NCBI GenBank assembly: GCA_902779055.1
Contig: CACZAD010000034.1
Span: 1-61,470, forward strand
Length of the DNA stretch: 61,470 bases
Reading direction: 5' to 3'
Source of the DNA: Fibrobacter succinogenes
GTDB taxonomy: Bacteria > Fibrobacterota > Fibrobacteria > Fibrobacterales > Fibrobacteraceae
The notes under the pieces were generated by a model. It did not search any database, was not told the origin of the DNA, and was given only the letters and a program-made list of their open reading frames with translations. The first letter of the stretch is position 1; every line of letters starts with the position of its first letter. Made by a program: the position numbers and the translations under genes. This document shows, one piece after another, positions 25,498 to 34,325 of this stretch.

Positions 25498-26799
25498 TTA
25501 TTTCACGCAGCGGACGGAGAATTCGTTGGTCGTCTTCTTTGTGACAACCTTCGGATAATTGTCGTAGTAGTTGACCCACCACACAGAAGCATTATCATTC
25601 TTGACATCGCCATCCAGCCAGAAGTAAGCGCTGGACTTCAAGTCAAAGTAATCACCGCCATCACGTCCACCGGCTGCCTTAATGTCAAAGCCCCAGAAAT
25701 CAAGTCCTCTAGAAGCCTTGTCTGTCCAGCCAGTGCTAGAACGCAATACGGCACTCATTCCAGCGTAAGAAGAGAATCCAGAAACTTCACTTGCCGTAGG
25801 TAAACGCCAGCCTTTCGGACAAATTGTCTTTGCCGTTTCGTACGTGTAAAGGCGGCCGTATTCCTCGCAGTATTTCTTGTCGTCATTGTAGCAATGGCTT
25901 CCATCAGCATCGTAATTCATATTGTCGGCCATCCATTCAAGCCCTGCAAACTGAATGGTTCTGTACGTTTCACCTTCGTATTTCAAAGAACCAAAGTCAT
26001 GCGGGATTTCATCGATATACGAAGAATCCAAATCGCCCGAAACATCGGCGTTACCCCTATCTACAACGCAACGGATAGACAAACCATGATCCTTATAGAA
26101 TTCACCAACCTGAATATCATTTACTTCGTTGCTGAGCTGAACGCCAGAAGCCGTGCCTTTATCCTTTTCGTTCGATGTCCAGAAAAACGCGATGCGGCCC
26201 GAACTCAAGAATGTTTCACCATCGTTATTGCGGCGTCCGGCGGCCTTTGCGTTAAAGCCAAAGCGGTTCGTCGGTGCATTCACCTTGTCGGACTTGTCCC
26301 ATGTCTTTAAGGACTTGATACTTGTAGCTGCACCTTCCCCAGCATTAAACATATTCACATAAATTTGCAAATTGGCCCAATCTTCCAAACTCGGGAGACG
26401 CATACCTTCAGGGCAGATTCCGCGTACGTTATATGCACTACGACTCAAACCGGATGAGTTAAATTTCTTATCAACATTCATCGCGGCAGACCAAGAATAC
26501 AGGCGGCCAAACTTGGAACAGTCCTTGTCATCTTCATGGCACCAGGAATTCTCTTTGAGATTCTTCACCTTTGAGGAATCCGCAAAGCGAAGATTTTCGT
26601 TCATCCAATAAACACCATTGATCAGAGTGACGCCATATTTTTGACCATCACGGGAATCGGTAATTTTTCCGTCCTTGATATCAATATAATCCGAAGTCTT
26701 TTCGTTGGCTCCAAAAAGCTCTTGAGAATGGCACCCCGTCAAAGATAAAAAAGCGCCAACAGCGGCAACAAAACACAATTTACCAGAGATAAACTGCAT
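25498..26799 (-). CDS. Lipoprotein with two Fib_succ_major paralogous domains
   Basis: A 433-aa protein with lipobox LTGC (Cys near residue 23). Two copies of the TIGR02145 domain follow: residues about 45-245 (GVTLINGVYWMNENLRFADS ... ICPEGMRLPSLEDW ... GLSIRCV) and about 270-432 (YRTIQFAGLEWMADNMNYDA ... ICPKGWRLPTASEV ... EFSVRCVK). This C-type-lectin-like family is greatly expanded in Fibrobacter and lies on the cell surface or secreted; its function is not known. Good AAGGAG start site. An inverted repeat ATAATA-N5-TATTAT lies in the leader (26818-26834). Confidence 0.92.
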   Translation of the reverse strand: MQFISGKLCFVAAVGAFLSLTGCHSQELFGANEKTSDYIDIKDGKITDSRDGQKYGVTLINGVYWMNENLRFADSSKVKNLKENSWCHEDDKDCSKFGRLYSWSAAMNVDKKFNSSGLSRSAYNVRGICPEGMRLPSLEDWANLQIYVNMFNAGEGAATSIKSLKTWDKSDKVNAPTNRFGFNAKAAGRRNNDGETFLSSGRIAFFWTSNEKDKGTASGVQLSNEVNDIQVGEFYKDHGLSIRCVVDRGNADVSGDLDSSYIDEIPHDFGSLKYEGETYRTIQFAGLEWMADNMNYDADGSHCYNDDKKYCEEYGRLYTYETAKTICPKGWRLPTASEVSGFSSYAGMSAVLRSSTGWTDKASRGLDFWGFDIKAAGGRDGGDYFDLKSSAYFWLDGDVKNDNASVWWVNYYDNYPKVVTKKTTNEFSVRCVK

Positions 26800-26842
26800 A
26801 GATTCTCCTTATAAACTATAATATCCAGTATTATAATATATA

Positions 26843-27511
26843 CTATTTCTTATCTTGCGGAACAAGTCTATCGACAATTCTAAACAAATTGTTGTAGATT
26901 TCGAGGAAATCCTCAATCCAGATCGGGTCATGTTCGCCAACAATGTGGAACGTCTCTTCGAGCGTGTGGAGAGAGTTGTAAAGTCCGACCATCGAGCTTG
27001 TCGGCTGCACATAGCTACCGCCATAAGCGGACGATGCGACAATGCGGGCTCTATAACTACGACGGAGTCGTGCAATCAAAGCACTGCGGAGCGCCAAGAG
27101 TTCATCGTGAGCGACAAGGAATTCACCCTTCTGTATCCAGCTTTCGACAATATTCAGGCGACGATTGATAGACTCGCGTTCTGTCGAAGGGACAAGCATC
27201 TGCTTGGCCAAAAGCGTCGAACGGATGCGGCCTACAATCTTGTTCAAAAGCTCTGCGTTCCAGAAAATCATCGGAGGGCGGGAATCACCCGCATTCGTCA
27301 CCAGAGCGGGCTCGTGCGCCTTGATCCAGCGTTCCAACTTCTGGATGACCAGATTCGCTTCGGGATAGCGGTCAACGGCCACATACTCCTGACCTCGCGT
27401 ATAAAGCGTATCCGCATAAACCATCCGCCAATGCGAAAGCTTGCCAGTCTTGCGAATGGCATCTATACGCTCCTTGATTTCGGACAGTTTTTCGGTGAAC
27501 GCCTCTTGCAT
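26843..27511 (-). CDS. Unknown helical protein, last gene of the motor-like operon
   Basis: A 222-aa protein with no signal or membrane span, mostly charged helices (MQEAFTEKLSEIKERIDAIRKTGKLSHW...) and basic patches (LIARLRRSYRARI). Its ATG overlaps the MotB-like stop as TAATG, so it is translated with that gene and belongs to the unit that starts at 32546. No family is recognised. A cytoplasmic partner of the MotA/MotB-like channel is inferred from coupling alone. Confidence 0.65.
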   Translation of the reverse strand: MQEAFTEKLSEIKERIDAIRKTGKLSHWRMVYADTLYTRGQEYVAVDRYPEANLVIQKLERWIKAHEPALVTNAGDSRPPMIFWNAELLNKIVGRIRSTLLAKQMLVPSTERESINRRLNIVESWIQKGEFLVAHDELLALRSALIARLRRSYRARIVASSAYGGSYVQPTSSMVGLYNSLHTLEETFHIVGEHDPIWIEDFLEIYNNLFRIVDRLVPQDKK

Positions 27512-28173
27512 TAGCGAGTTACCTCAATTTTTGCAGTTTCCTTCGTATTCGACTGGAGCGGTGTGACACCGATTTCCACGCGACGGTTCAGACGGCGATG
27601 TTCTTCGCTATCGTTCGGATACTTGGGGCGGTGTTCGCCAAAGCCTGCGGCAAAGAGCCTGTCGGGCGGGAAGCCCATTTTCACGAGCATCTTGACCACG
27701 TTCACGGCACGTTCTGTAGACAAGTTCCAGTTCGTATAAGAAGTGGAGCCGCTAAACGGAATGTCGTCGGTAAAACCGCTGACCATAATCACATCGGTCG
27801 AATCCAAAGCTTCCAAAAGGCCCTTGCTGATGCCACGAATCACGCCCTCGCCTTCCTTGGTGAGGTTTGCTCCATTGATCGGGAACAAGAAGCTAGCCTG
27901 GATCTGAATTTTACCGTCTTCGAGTGCGATAAGCCCCGCTTCGATGGAGGTCTGCAAGCTCTTGGACAAAAGCGCATTGCGTTCGGCCGCAATCTTTCGC
28001 ATCTGTTCCTGGCAGGTAAGAACTTCCTCTTCGGTACGCGTCAAGTCTTCGGCTTTCTGTTCCTTGAGAGTGGCCATCGCTACAAACGCAAGGATGAATA
28101 GCGACACAAGGGCAACTCCCAAGTCCGTGTAAGCCATCCAGGGATTACTGTTTTCGTCTCTATTGCGACGCAT
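27511..28173 (-). CDS. MotB/ZorB-like protein: one span plus OmpA-type peptidoglycan-binding domain
   Basis: A 220-aa protein. A short cytoplasmic start (MRRNRDENSNPWMAYTD) leads into one span (DLGVALVSLFILAFVAMATL); Asp17 at its mouth matches the proton-carrying Asp of MotB and ZorB. A short helical part follows, then an OmpA/MotB domain at about 95-205 with GFTDDIPFSG, NLSTERA and the NRRVEIGV ending; the Asp and Arg that grip peptidoglycan are kept. With the upstream MotA-like gene (two bases away) it should form an ion-driven stator. No flagellar gene is present in the window, so the output is something else. Confidence 0.88.
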   Translation of the reverse strand: MRRNRDENSNPWMAYTDLGVALVSLFILAFVAMATLKEQKAEDLTRTEEEVLTCQEQMRKIAAERNALLSKSLQTSIEAGLIALEDGKIQIQASFLFPINGANLTKEGEGVIRGISKGLLEALDSTDVIMVSGFTDDIPFSGSTSYTNWNLSTERAVNVVKMLVKMGFPPDRLFAAGFGEHRPKYPNDSEEHRRLNRRVEIGVTPLQSNTKETAKIEVTR

Positions 28174-28175
28174 AG

Positions 28176-30041
28176 TTAACCTTCGGCTTTAGGCTGTTGA
28201 GCAATAGCGGAACGCTGGGTCTGTTCAAGAACTTCGAGCAAGATTTCCTGAGTCTTGACCGCATTTTCCATAAGCACTTCGCTTGCGCGTTCGTGGAAGG
28301 CTTCGAGAGACTGGTTGAGGTGTTCGACAAAGTTGTCTTCTTCTTCGTGTTCAGCCGTATCGCCCGAGAGCTTTTCGAGAATTGTTTCGAGACCGCTACG
28401 CAGCATTTCTAGGTTCGCGCTGAGTTCGGACTGGTTCACGCGCATAAGTTCTGCGGTTTCCACGATGTTTCCGCCAAGAGCGTCTGTCGCTTCCTTTTCC
28501 TTGACCACGCGATTGTCGATGCTTTCGGTAAGAGCCTTCTGGGCTTCGAGAAGCACAGAAGAAGTTTCGGAAAGCTTCTGGAAGGCACCGAGAATATCGG
28601 AAGAAAGAGTACCGAGCTTTTCGGAGACGTTCTGCGAAAGTTCTGCAGAACCGGCCTGAGCCTTTTCGGCAACCTGGAGAGCCACGTTCTTGAGCGTTTC
28701 GAGACCTTCGCGCTGGGAATCGACATTGGCAGTCGTCTTGTCTTCGAGGCGCTGCATAAAGTCCGCCCATTGTTCGCTAGACTGCTTGACCTGTTCAGCA
28801 ACAGAATCACCAATGCTCTTGGAAGCTTCGTCCATAGCATCCTTGGTAAGGTATGCCACATCCATCGTGCCCTTTGCCACATCCTGAAGACCGGCTTTAA
28901 CGTCAGCGGCAACGCCGTCAAGGCCTGCCTTGACATCAGAAGCCACACCGTCGAGCGAGTTCTTGACGCCAGCAGAAAGACCATCGAGGCTTGCATTCAA
29001 GGCAGCAGAAATACCATTAAGCTTATCGTCAAGCTTCGACGGAATAGCTTCGACAGACTTGGAAAGTACACCGATATTTTCGTTAATCGGGTTGAAAGCG
29101 TTCGTCACAGAAGCGCCAACGAGTTCGCCAAACTTCTGTGTCGACTCATTCATGTTGGCAACAGCACCCGCGAGAGATTCGTTAACCGTCTTGATGGAAG
29201 CGGACATTTCAGTAGAAACCTTCTGAACGGAATCTACGACATCCTGGTTGAGTTTCGAAGTCATAGCAGAAAGTTCTTCGCCGACCATCGAAACGACACC
29301 AGACAAGCCTTCCTTCACGGAAGATGCTATCACGGACAAATTCTTTTCAACAGAATCAAAGAGGCGTTCGAGTTCGTTCTTATCTTCTTCAATCACGCCC
29401 TCTGCATTCTGATCCCCCTGCATGTCAAGCGTAAAGGCATCGAGGTGAGCCATGAAATCGTCACGGCGGGCGCTCAAAATCGTGCGGCTAGCACCCAGAA
29501 TCAAGGCTGCAAACAAACCGCAAAGGCTGGTACCAAAAATGCCCTTCATGTTCTGGAAGAGCACCTGGATCGTATCGAGTGTGCCCTGCGTCGTCGAGTT
29601 GTCGATAGCGCCACCGGCGGTCGCCACGGACTGCATAAGACCGAAGAACGTACCCATCAAGCCGAGAAGAATGACCGTCGAACCAACACTGCGGTTGAGC
29701 GGAATCGTGGAGCCCGACGAGAGAACGTCAAAGGCAATCGGCGAATCCAGGCGAATGTTCTTTTGCAAGAGACGCTTTGCCAAATCAATTCTCTTGGCAA
29801 CGACACCCGTTCCCGATTCAGGATAGGCGTTTCCTTGTTCGCAAGAGTCGATGATTTCATTTTCGGCGATAATCTGCTTCATCTTGCGGATGGCAGAGAA
29901 CTGTTCGACCAGATAAACGGCCATGATGGCGATCATAATGATCCAACCAAATGCGGGTGCGCCAAAGTAAAGGGCACCTACGATAAGGGTTGCAAAACCC
30001 ACCACCGTCAAAACTAGAATCATATTGAATGCATTTTTCAT
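28176..30041 (-). CDS. MotA/TolQ/ExbB-family channel protein with long coiled tail (ZorA-like)
   Basis: A 621-aa protein. Spans lie at about 7-27, 30-47, 120-142 and 167-185; the last two (STVILLGLMGTFFGLMQSVA; GIFGTSLCGLFAALILGAS) are the MotA/TolQ/ExbB proton-channel core. Residues 220-600 form a long helical cytoplasmic tail, with 11-residue repeats at about 344-394 (GVASDVKAGLD, GVAADVKAGLQ). Channel plus long tail is the design of ZorA in the Zorya defence motor, but no Zorya effector (ZorC, ZorD, ZorE) is beside it. It is co-transcribed with the MotB-like gene and must power or signal something in the envelope or cytoplasm. Confidence 0.85.
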   Translation of the reverse strand: MKNAFNMILVLTVVGFATLIVGALYFGAPAFGWIIMIAIMAVYLVEQFSAIRKMKQIIAENEIIDSCEQGNAYPESGTGVVAKRIDLAKRLLQKNIRLDSPIAFDVLSSGSTIPLNRSVGSTVILLGLMGTFFGLMQSVATAGGAIDNSTTQGTLDTIQVLFQNMKGIFGTSLCGLFAALILGASRTILSARRDDFMAHLDAFTLDMQGDQNAEGVIEEDKNELERLFDSVEKNLSVIASSVKEGLSGVVSMVGEELSAMTSKLNQDVVDSVQKVSTEMSASIKTVNESLAGAVANMNESTQKFGELVGASVTNAFNPINENIGVLSKSVEAIPSKLDDKLNGISAALNASLDGLSAGVKNSLDGVASDVKAGLDGVAADVKAGLQDVAKGTMDVAYLTKDAMDEASKSIGDSVAEQVKQSSEQWADFMQRLEDKTTANVDSQREGLETLKNVALQVAEKAQAGSAELSQNVSEKLGTLSSDILGAFQKLSETSSVLLEAQKALTESIDNRVVKEKEATDALGGNIVETAELMRVNQSELSANLEMLRSGLETILEKLSGDTAEHEEEDNFVEHLNQSLEAFHERASEVLMENAVKTQEILLEVLEQTQRSAIAQQPKAEG

Positions 30042-30048
30042 TTTTTAC

Positions 30049-30966
30049 CTACACATTCTGAGCTTGATAAGGAGCAACTGTTTCAAACAAATTTAACTGG
30101 CCGCGAGAGAATCCGCGAAGGAACAAGGACCATTTGCTTTGGTACCATTCGATAATCTGCGTCGTAAGCCCTTGCGCATAATCGCAAAAGTCATCCGTAA
30201 AGGCAAGGAAGCAGTTTTCATAGGCGTAATGCGGGTTCCAGTAACGCCCGACGTTCCTTGCACAGGACATAGCAGACGAGTAATAGCGCACCGGACCTTT
30301 CGAAGAGAACGCAGCCGCAAAACGCTTTTTGGCAAGGGCGTTCAGGGACGAACGGAGCGAGACGACCATCGCATTTTCTTTTTCGCGAAGCGACGCCTCG
30401 AGACACGGCAAGAGCTTGGATACCGGATCCACGGCACTTTCGGAGAGCCAGTACTTGCAGAGCTTTTCCTGCAACTGCATCACGCGGCCGTGCATACGCA
30501 CAAACAACGGTTCGGCATCGCTCACGAGCAAGTGGATAGTCGCCGAATAGAAGTTATTTATGTCCTGCTTGTTGTTCTTGACCGTGAGAGCCCAGCCCTT
30601 TTCTTCGTCATGGACCAAGAAGTCACCACCTTCGAGCAAAAGACGGAGAACCTCATCGGTCGAAAAGCGCTGGATCCACTTGGCGCGGAACTCGTTATAA
30701 AGTTTTTCACAATCCTTGAAAATCTGCGGGAACCCGGACTCGCAAAGTTTCCACGCCGATTCGCTGTACGAAATAAGTTCAGAGCCGCCGACATTTGCAG
30801 ACGGATTGTTGAGCATCGCATCGAGATGTTCAAAAAGGGCGATCGACCACGTGACCATCATGGACTGCGAAAGCGTCGCGACAATAGCCGAACGATTAGG
30901 ACGAACCGCCAAGCGGACGCTCGCCCCAGTCATCTTACGGATTGCTCTACGAAAAGCTTCTTCCAC
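30049..30966 (-). CDS. Unknown protein encoded before the MotA-like gene
   Basis: A 305-aa protein from a GTG at 30964-30966 that follows AAGGGG; the ORF has no better start. It is soluble by composition, helical, with many Trp and Tyr in the second half (YYSSAMSCARNVGRYWNPHY; QIIEWYQSKWSLFLRGFSRG) and no signal or span. It is nine bases after the beta-helix gene and seven before the MotA-like gene. No family or catalytic motif is recognised. It could be the cytoplasmic sensor or effector of the motor; this is inference from the operon. Confidence 0.65.
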   Translation of the reverse strand: MEEAFRRAIRKMTGASVRLAVRPNRSAIVATLSQSMMVTWSIALFEHLDAMLNNPSANVGGSELISYSESAWKLCESGFPQIFKDCEKLYNEFRAKWIQRFSTDEVLRLLLEGGDFLVHDEEKGWALTVKNNKQDINNFYSATIHLLVSDAEPLFVRMHGRVMQLQEKLCKYWLSESAVDPVSKLLPCLEASLREKENAMVVSLRSSLNALAKKRFAAAFSSKGPVRYYSSAMSCARNVGRYWNPHYAYENCFLAFTDDFCDYAQGLTTQIIEWYQSKWSLFLRGFSRGQLNLFETVAPYQAQNV

Positions 30967-30975
30967 GAATACCCC

Positions 30976-31710
30976 TTAGAAGAAAGACTCGATGTTATGC
31001 CAGACGTTTCGACGAATGCGCTTTTTGCTCGTCTTTAAATCAGAAACTTCGCTGCGAATATCCGATTCCTGGTTGTTACGAATCAAATCCGTATCGCCTT
31101 CGATCTTACCCTCGGTTTCGATATAAAGTCCATAGACATTCTGAGAAATGCTCGTCTCGTTCAGAACAGCACGACTGGCTCGGACAGACAATGCATAGCG
31201 ATTGTTGGACATATTGCAGCGGTTCAAGGAAACATCAGGACTTTCGTCAATCCAGAGACCGTAGTAGTTATTAACAAAGCGGACGTTCTCGAATGTACCG
31301 CTGGAACGGAAAACCGTGTTGCGGAAAGCGTTTTCGACAACCAGATTCTTGATAACAAAAGGACTTGCGCTGGACATAACATGGAAACCATTCCAGTTCA
31401 CCGCAGAATCGGCTCCACAAAATACAACAGGCTTGTCACTTGAACCCAGAATCTTTACGGTTCCCTGAAGCATAAGCTTAGCGAACTCGCCCATAAGGAC
31501 CGTCACACCCGGTTCAACGACGAACGAATCGGTTGCGGCAACAACCACGCCCTGTTCAAGTTCGTAGGGGCTATTCTTGGCTTCCAGAAACACCTTGCCA
31601 TTTTCGGCAGCCGGGAACGGCATTCCAGAAGCAAACGAAGCCCCCGCAAACATCGCCACGGAAGCCAAGACCTTAAACGAGGAACGGATCAAACTATTCA
31701 TACAAATCAT
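30976..31710 (-). CDS. Exported right-handed beta-helix protein
   Basis: A 244-aa protein. The start is the ATG at 31708-31710, which overlaps the upstream stop as ATGA; it gives a signal peptide (SSFKVLASVAMFAGASFA). The body has short repeating strands typical of a parallel beta helix (VVVAATDSFVVEPGVTVLMG; FVIKNLVVENAFRNTVFRSS; VSLNRCNMSNNRYALSVRAS; VLNETSISQNVYGLYIETEG). No pectinase active site is seen, so it is more likely a binding or scaffold protein in the periplasm or surface. Second gene of the motor-like operon. Confidence 0.75.
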   Translation of the reverse strand: MICMNSLIRSSFKVLASVAMFAGASFASGMPFPAAENGKVFLEAKNSPYELEQGVVVAATDSFVVEPGVTVLMGEFAKLMLQGTVKILGSSDKPVVFCGADSAVNWNGFHVMSSASPFVIKNLVVENAFRNTVFRSSGTFENVRFVNNYYGLWIDESPDVSLNRCNMSNNRYALSVRASRAVLNETSISQNVYGLYIETEGKIEGDTDLIRNNQESDIRSEVSDLKTSKKRIRRNVWHNIESFF

Positions 31711-32546
31711 TGCAAGTTCCTCAAGGTGATTTTCTGGTTGACGTTCATACTCGGAATGGTGTCGCCTGCGATGAGGTCGCACACATCAAGCTGGGCTATA
31801 ATGGTCATTTCGGCTGAAGTCAGCGTCCCGTGGGTCACGTCAAAAAGAACCATACCATCGCCCACGACATAGTCTTTACTCTTCAGCTGGAAATTCGCAG
31901 TCGTATCCGGGAGTTCCAAGTACTTCATACCCATGTGGATTTTGGCCATACGTACGCCGTCCTTGAGGTACACATCCTGAAGCGTGAAGGTCTTGTAAAC
32001 GGTAGTCGTGCTGTTGCCCTTGCCGTGAATCGGAATTTGACGTTCCCAGGATTCTCCCAGCTGAACCGGCTTTTCGGGCAAAAGCGGTTGCGCCTTAAGG
32101 AACAGCGGAATCAGATTGAGTTCGTCTTCGGAAGGCATGTCCAAAGCGTTTTCAATAGTCGGATCCGAAACGACGCCGTCCTGGTCCATCTTGAACTGGA
32201 AATTTTGAATGGAAAGATATTTTTGAATATTACGGAATTCGTCGACAGAGCGCTTGTCACTATTGTAGTCGACGGAGTCAATCTTCATTTCGAAACGGCC
32301 CGAGCCATCATCGTATGACATCAAAAGATTCATCGTACTACGGACACTCACGTGCGTCCGCATAGATTCTGGCATTGTGACGGAATCGCCAGGCACACTC
32401 GCATTCAACGTGGATTCGAGGATAAAAGACTGCGGAGAAATCGTCTGCGTATTAAAAACGAGATGGAAATCATTCCGTTCGCAGGAGCAAAGAGTCAATA
32501 AAGCAATGGAGAGCGCCGAAAAAGCGCCAAACTTGATAAAATTCAT
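31707..32546 (-). CDS. Lipoprotein heading the motor-like operon
   Basis: A 279-aa lipoprotein; lipobox CSC with the modified Cys near residue 22 (ALLTLCSCERND). The rest is beta-rich, with QLGESWERQIPIHGKG and DYVVGDGMVLFDVTHGTL, similar in style to DUF6263-type lipoproteins, though membership cannot be confirmed. TAAATTTA (32551-32558) sits four bases before the ATG, so the operon probably has its own leaderless promoter only 23 bases after tadA. It overlaps the beta-helix gene by four bases. Confidence 0.7.
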   Translation of the reverse strand: MNFIKFGAFSALSIALLTLCSCERNDFHLVFNTQTISPQSFILESTLNASVPGDSVTMPESMRTHVSVRSTMNLLMSYDDGSGRFEMKIDSVDYNSDKRSVDEFRNIQKYLSIQNFQFKMDQDGVVSDPTIENALDMPSEDELNLIPLFLKAQPLLPEKPVQLGESWERQIPIHGKGNSTTTVYKTFTLQDVYLKDGVRMAKIHMGMKYLELPDTTANFQLKSKDYVVGDGMVLFDVTHGTLTSAEMTIIAQLDVCDLIAGDTIPSMNVNQKITLRNLQ

Positions 32547-32550
32547 ACCG

Positions 32551-32558
32551 TAAATTTA
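32551..32558 (-). promoter_or_regulatory. TAAATTTA element 4 bases before the motor-like operon
   Basis: Minus strand TAAATTTA, CGGT, ATG. Same placement as the elements before metG, fabD and the ABC-F gene. It is near, not exact, to TAnnTTTG. Confidence 0.35.
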
Positions 32559-32569
32559 AGTAAAAAATA

Positions 32570-33097
32570 TTACGGAGTTTGCGGTTTTGCGCCAGTATCG
32601 CCTTTTTCGAGACGCATTTGCTGGAAGAATCCCTTGAGGAGACCGAGGCACTCGTCGGCAAGAACGCCACCAGTCACTTGCACATCGCGCTTGAGGGCAT
32701 TGCCTGTGATCACGTCAATCGTGGTTCCGCAGCCGCCAAAACGAGAATCCGGAGAACCATAAACGATTCGGGAGATGCGACTGTTGAGAATAGCCCCTGC
32801 ACACATTGGGCACGGTTCGAGCGTCACATACAAGGTGCAACCATCCAGACGCCAGTTGTCGAGTGTGCTTGCCGCCGTTCCTATGGCAATGATTTCGGCA
32901 TGAGCCGTCGCGTCCTTGAGCTGTTCAACCTGATTGTAGCCCTTCCCTATCACAACTCCATCTTTAACGATAACACAGCCGATAGGAATTTCCTTCATGA
33001 CAAATGCCGCCTGGGCTTGGCGAAGCGCCATACGCATAAAACGTTCGTCGTCAAGACTAGACGTGGAATTTGCGTTGTTGTCAGTTACGTTATTCAT
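32570..33097 (-). CDS. tadA: tRNA-specific adenosine deaminase
   Basis: A 175-aa zinc deaminase that makes inosine at the wobble position of tRNA. Motifs: IPIGCVIVKDGVVIGKGYNQ, the zinc and proton-shuttle site DATAHAEIIAI, and PCPMCAGAILNSRI with the other two zinc cysteines; GGCGTTIDV is typical of TadA. The ATG at 33095-33097 is used; a TTG two codons earlier is less likely. The C-terminal tail (GLLKGFFQQMRLEKGDTGAK) has the TadA helix. It may share a transcript with the motor-like operon 23 bases downstream, but that operon has its own promoter-like element. Confidence 0.92.
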   Translation of the reverse strand: MNNVTDNNANSTSSLDDERFMRMALRQAQAAFVMKEIPIGCVIVKDGVVIGKGYNQVEQLKDATAHAEIIAIGTAASTLDNWRLDGCTLYVTLEPCPMCAGAILNSRISRIVYGSPDSRFGGCGTTIDVITGNALKRDVQVTGGVLADECLGLLKGFFQQMRLEKGDTGAKPQTP

Positions 33098-33136
33098 ATA
33101 CAATCACTTACTAAATTTATTTCGCTTGGGATGACA

Positions 33137-33163
33137 GATTCTACTGTCTACGGTCTACTTAAT
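33137..33163. repeat. Heptad array 6 (7-bp period)
   Basis: GATTCTA, CTGTCTA, CGGTCTA, CTTAATT; it overlaps the stop codon of the radical SAM gene (33155-33157) and follows a REP fragment (GGGATGACAG). Confidence 0.55.
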
Positions 33164-34147
33164 TCCTCTTCCGTAGGCGCAGTAAGAGTCTTCTTGCATA
33201 TAATCGCCATCGTGGTAGTAGGCGGCACGAGCGCGGCAACCGCCGCAACGGTCATTGAACTTGCACTTACTGCAAGCACCCTTGTAGGCCTTTGTACGCA
33301 ACTGCTTGAAGATTTCGGCATTGGCCCAGATTTCGTCGAACGGCGTATCGTGAACATCGCCCGCCTCTTCCATCATGTAGGCGCAGGGGCGCACCTTGCC
33401 GATGGGGCTTACGATGCAGTAGTCAAGTCCAGCAAGGCAACCGCGACTGTAACGCGTCTTAATATCGAGCTGGTCTGCAATGCGGAGGAACTGCGGAGCG
33501 CAAGTCGGCTTCACCGGGATACCGAGTGTGCGGCTCTTTTCCATAATCTTGCGGAGAAGTCCTTCGTATTCGGCAACGCGGAGCGCATGTCCTTCGATTT
33601 CCTTGCCACGGCCCACCGGGATGAGGAAGAAAATCTGATGGTTCACGGCACCGATTTCCTTGACCCAATCCATGATGTCAAAAATTTCGTTCTGGTTCCA
33701 GTCCATGATGGTCGTGTGAATCTGGAACGGGAGGCCCGCCGCCTTGCAGTTTTCGATGCCCATCAATGTCAGTTCAAAGGCGTTCGGGAGACCACGGAAA
33801 TCGTTATGACGAGCAGGGTCGATGCTATCGACACTGATACCCATCGCCATGGCGCCCGCTTCCTTGAGCTTGAACGCGAGGTCGTGCGTGATGAGCGTTC
33901 CGTTAGTGCCAAACACCGGGCGGAGTCCGCGTTCGCGGGCATGAGCCACAAGTTCCACGATATCCGGACGGGTCATCGGTTCACCACCGCTGAAAATCAT
34001 GATCTTGAATCCGGCCTTCGCAATCTCGTCAATGAGCTTGAGCGCTTCTGAAGTCGTGAGTTCTGCCGACTTGTTTTCACCAGCATCCTGATAGCAGTGT
34101 TTGCACGTCAAGTTACACTTATTCGTTGTCATCCAAGAGACGATCAT
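33155..34147 (-). CDS. SPASM/twitch-type radical SAM protein (AhbC/AhbD/NirJ-like)
   Basis: A 330-aa protein. The radical SAM cluster is Cys11, Cys15 and Cys18 in TTNKCNLTCKHCYQDAG; the SAM site has FSGGEPMTRPD. The C-terminal SPASM region has several cysteines (CLAGLDYCIVSPIGKVRPC; CSKCKFNDRCGGC; DSYC) for extra clusters. The GGCRARAAYYHDGDYMQED part is typical of the heme-related AhbC/AhbD/NirJ group, which modifies siroheme- or coproporphyrin-derived tetrapyrroles. No other heme gene is adjacent, so the substrate is only suggested. Start ATG has a GAGG site. Confidence 0.8.
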   Translation of the reverse strand: MIVSWMTTNKCNLTCKHCYQDAGENKSAELTTSEALKLIDEIAKAGFKIMIFSGGEPMTRPDIVELVAHARERGLRPVFGTNGTLITHDLAFKLKEAGAMAMGISVDSIDPARHNDFRGLPNAFELTLMGIENCKAAGLPFQIHTTIMDWNQNEIFDIMDWVKEIGAVNHQIFFLIPVGRGKEIEGHALRVAEYEGLLRKIMEKSRTLGIPVKPTCAPQFLRIADQLDIKTRYSRGCLAGLDYCIVSPIGKVRPCAYMMEEAGDVHDTPFDEIWANAEIFKQLRTKAYKGACSKCKFNDRCGGCRARAAYYHDGDYMQEDSYCAYGRGIK

Positions 34148-34212
34148 GCCATAGACCTCATAAAAAATATTTTGCCATCGAAAAAGTATCTGTCATCAAT
34201 ACCGTGTATGGC

Positions 34213-34238
34213 GATCCCCGAACAAATCGGAGATGACA
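34213..34238. repeat. REP-like palindrome (diverged)
   Basis: GATCCCCGAACAAATCGGAG then ATGACA, preceded by TACCGTGTATGG like the copy at 25288. Confidence 0.5.
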
Positions 34239-34249
34239 GCGCAAATATA

Positions 34250-34275
34250 GAAAATGCCCGGCTTAGAGGCCGAGC
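34250..34275 (-). terminator. Probable terminator of the small lipoprotein gene
   Basis: Minus strand GCTCGGC / CTCTAA / GCCGGGC followed by ATTTT; the T tract is weak. Confidence 0.45.
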
Positions 34276-34325
34276 AAATCTAAACTACAATCGTATTAAT
34301 GAATAACGATTGAATGGACCCTTAG

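Noticed and set aside
26843..30041. A Zorya defence system
   Set aside because: ZorA- and ZorB-like proteins are present, but no ZorC, ZorD or ZorE homologue is seen, and lipoprotein and beta-helix genes are not part of Zorya; kept only as a design similarity.
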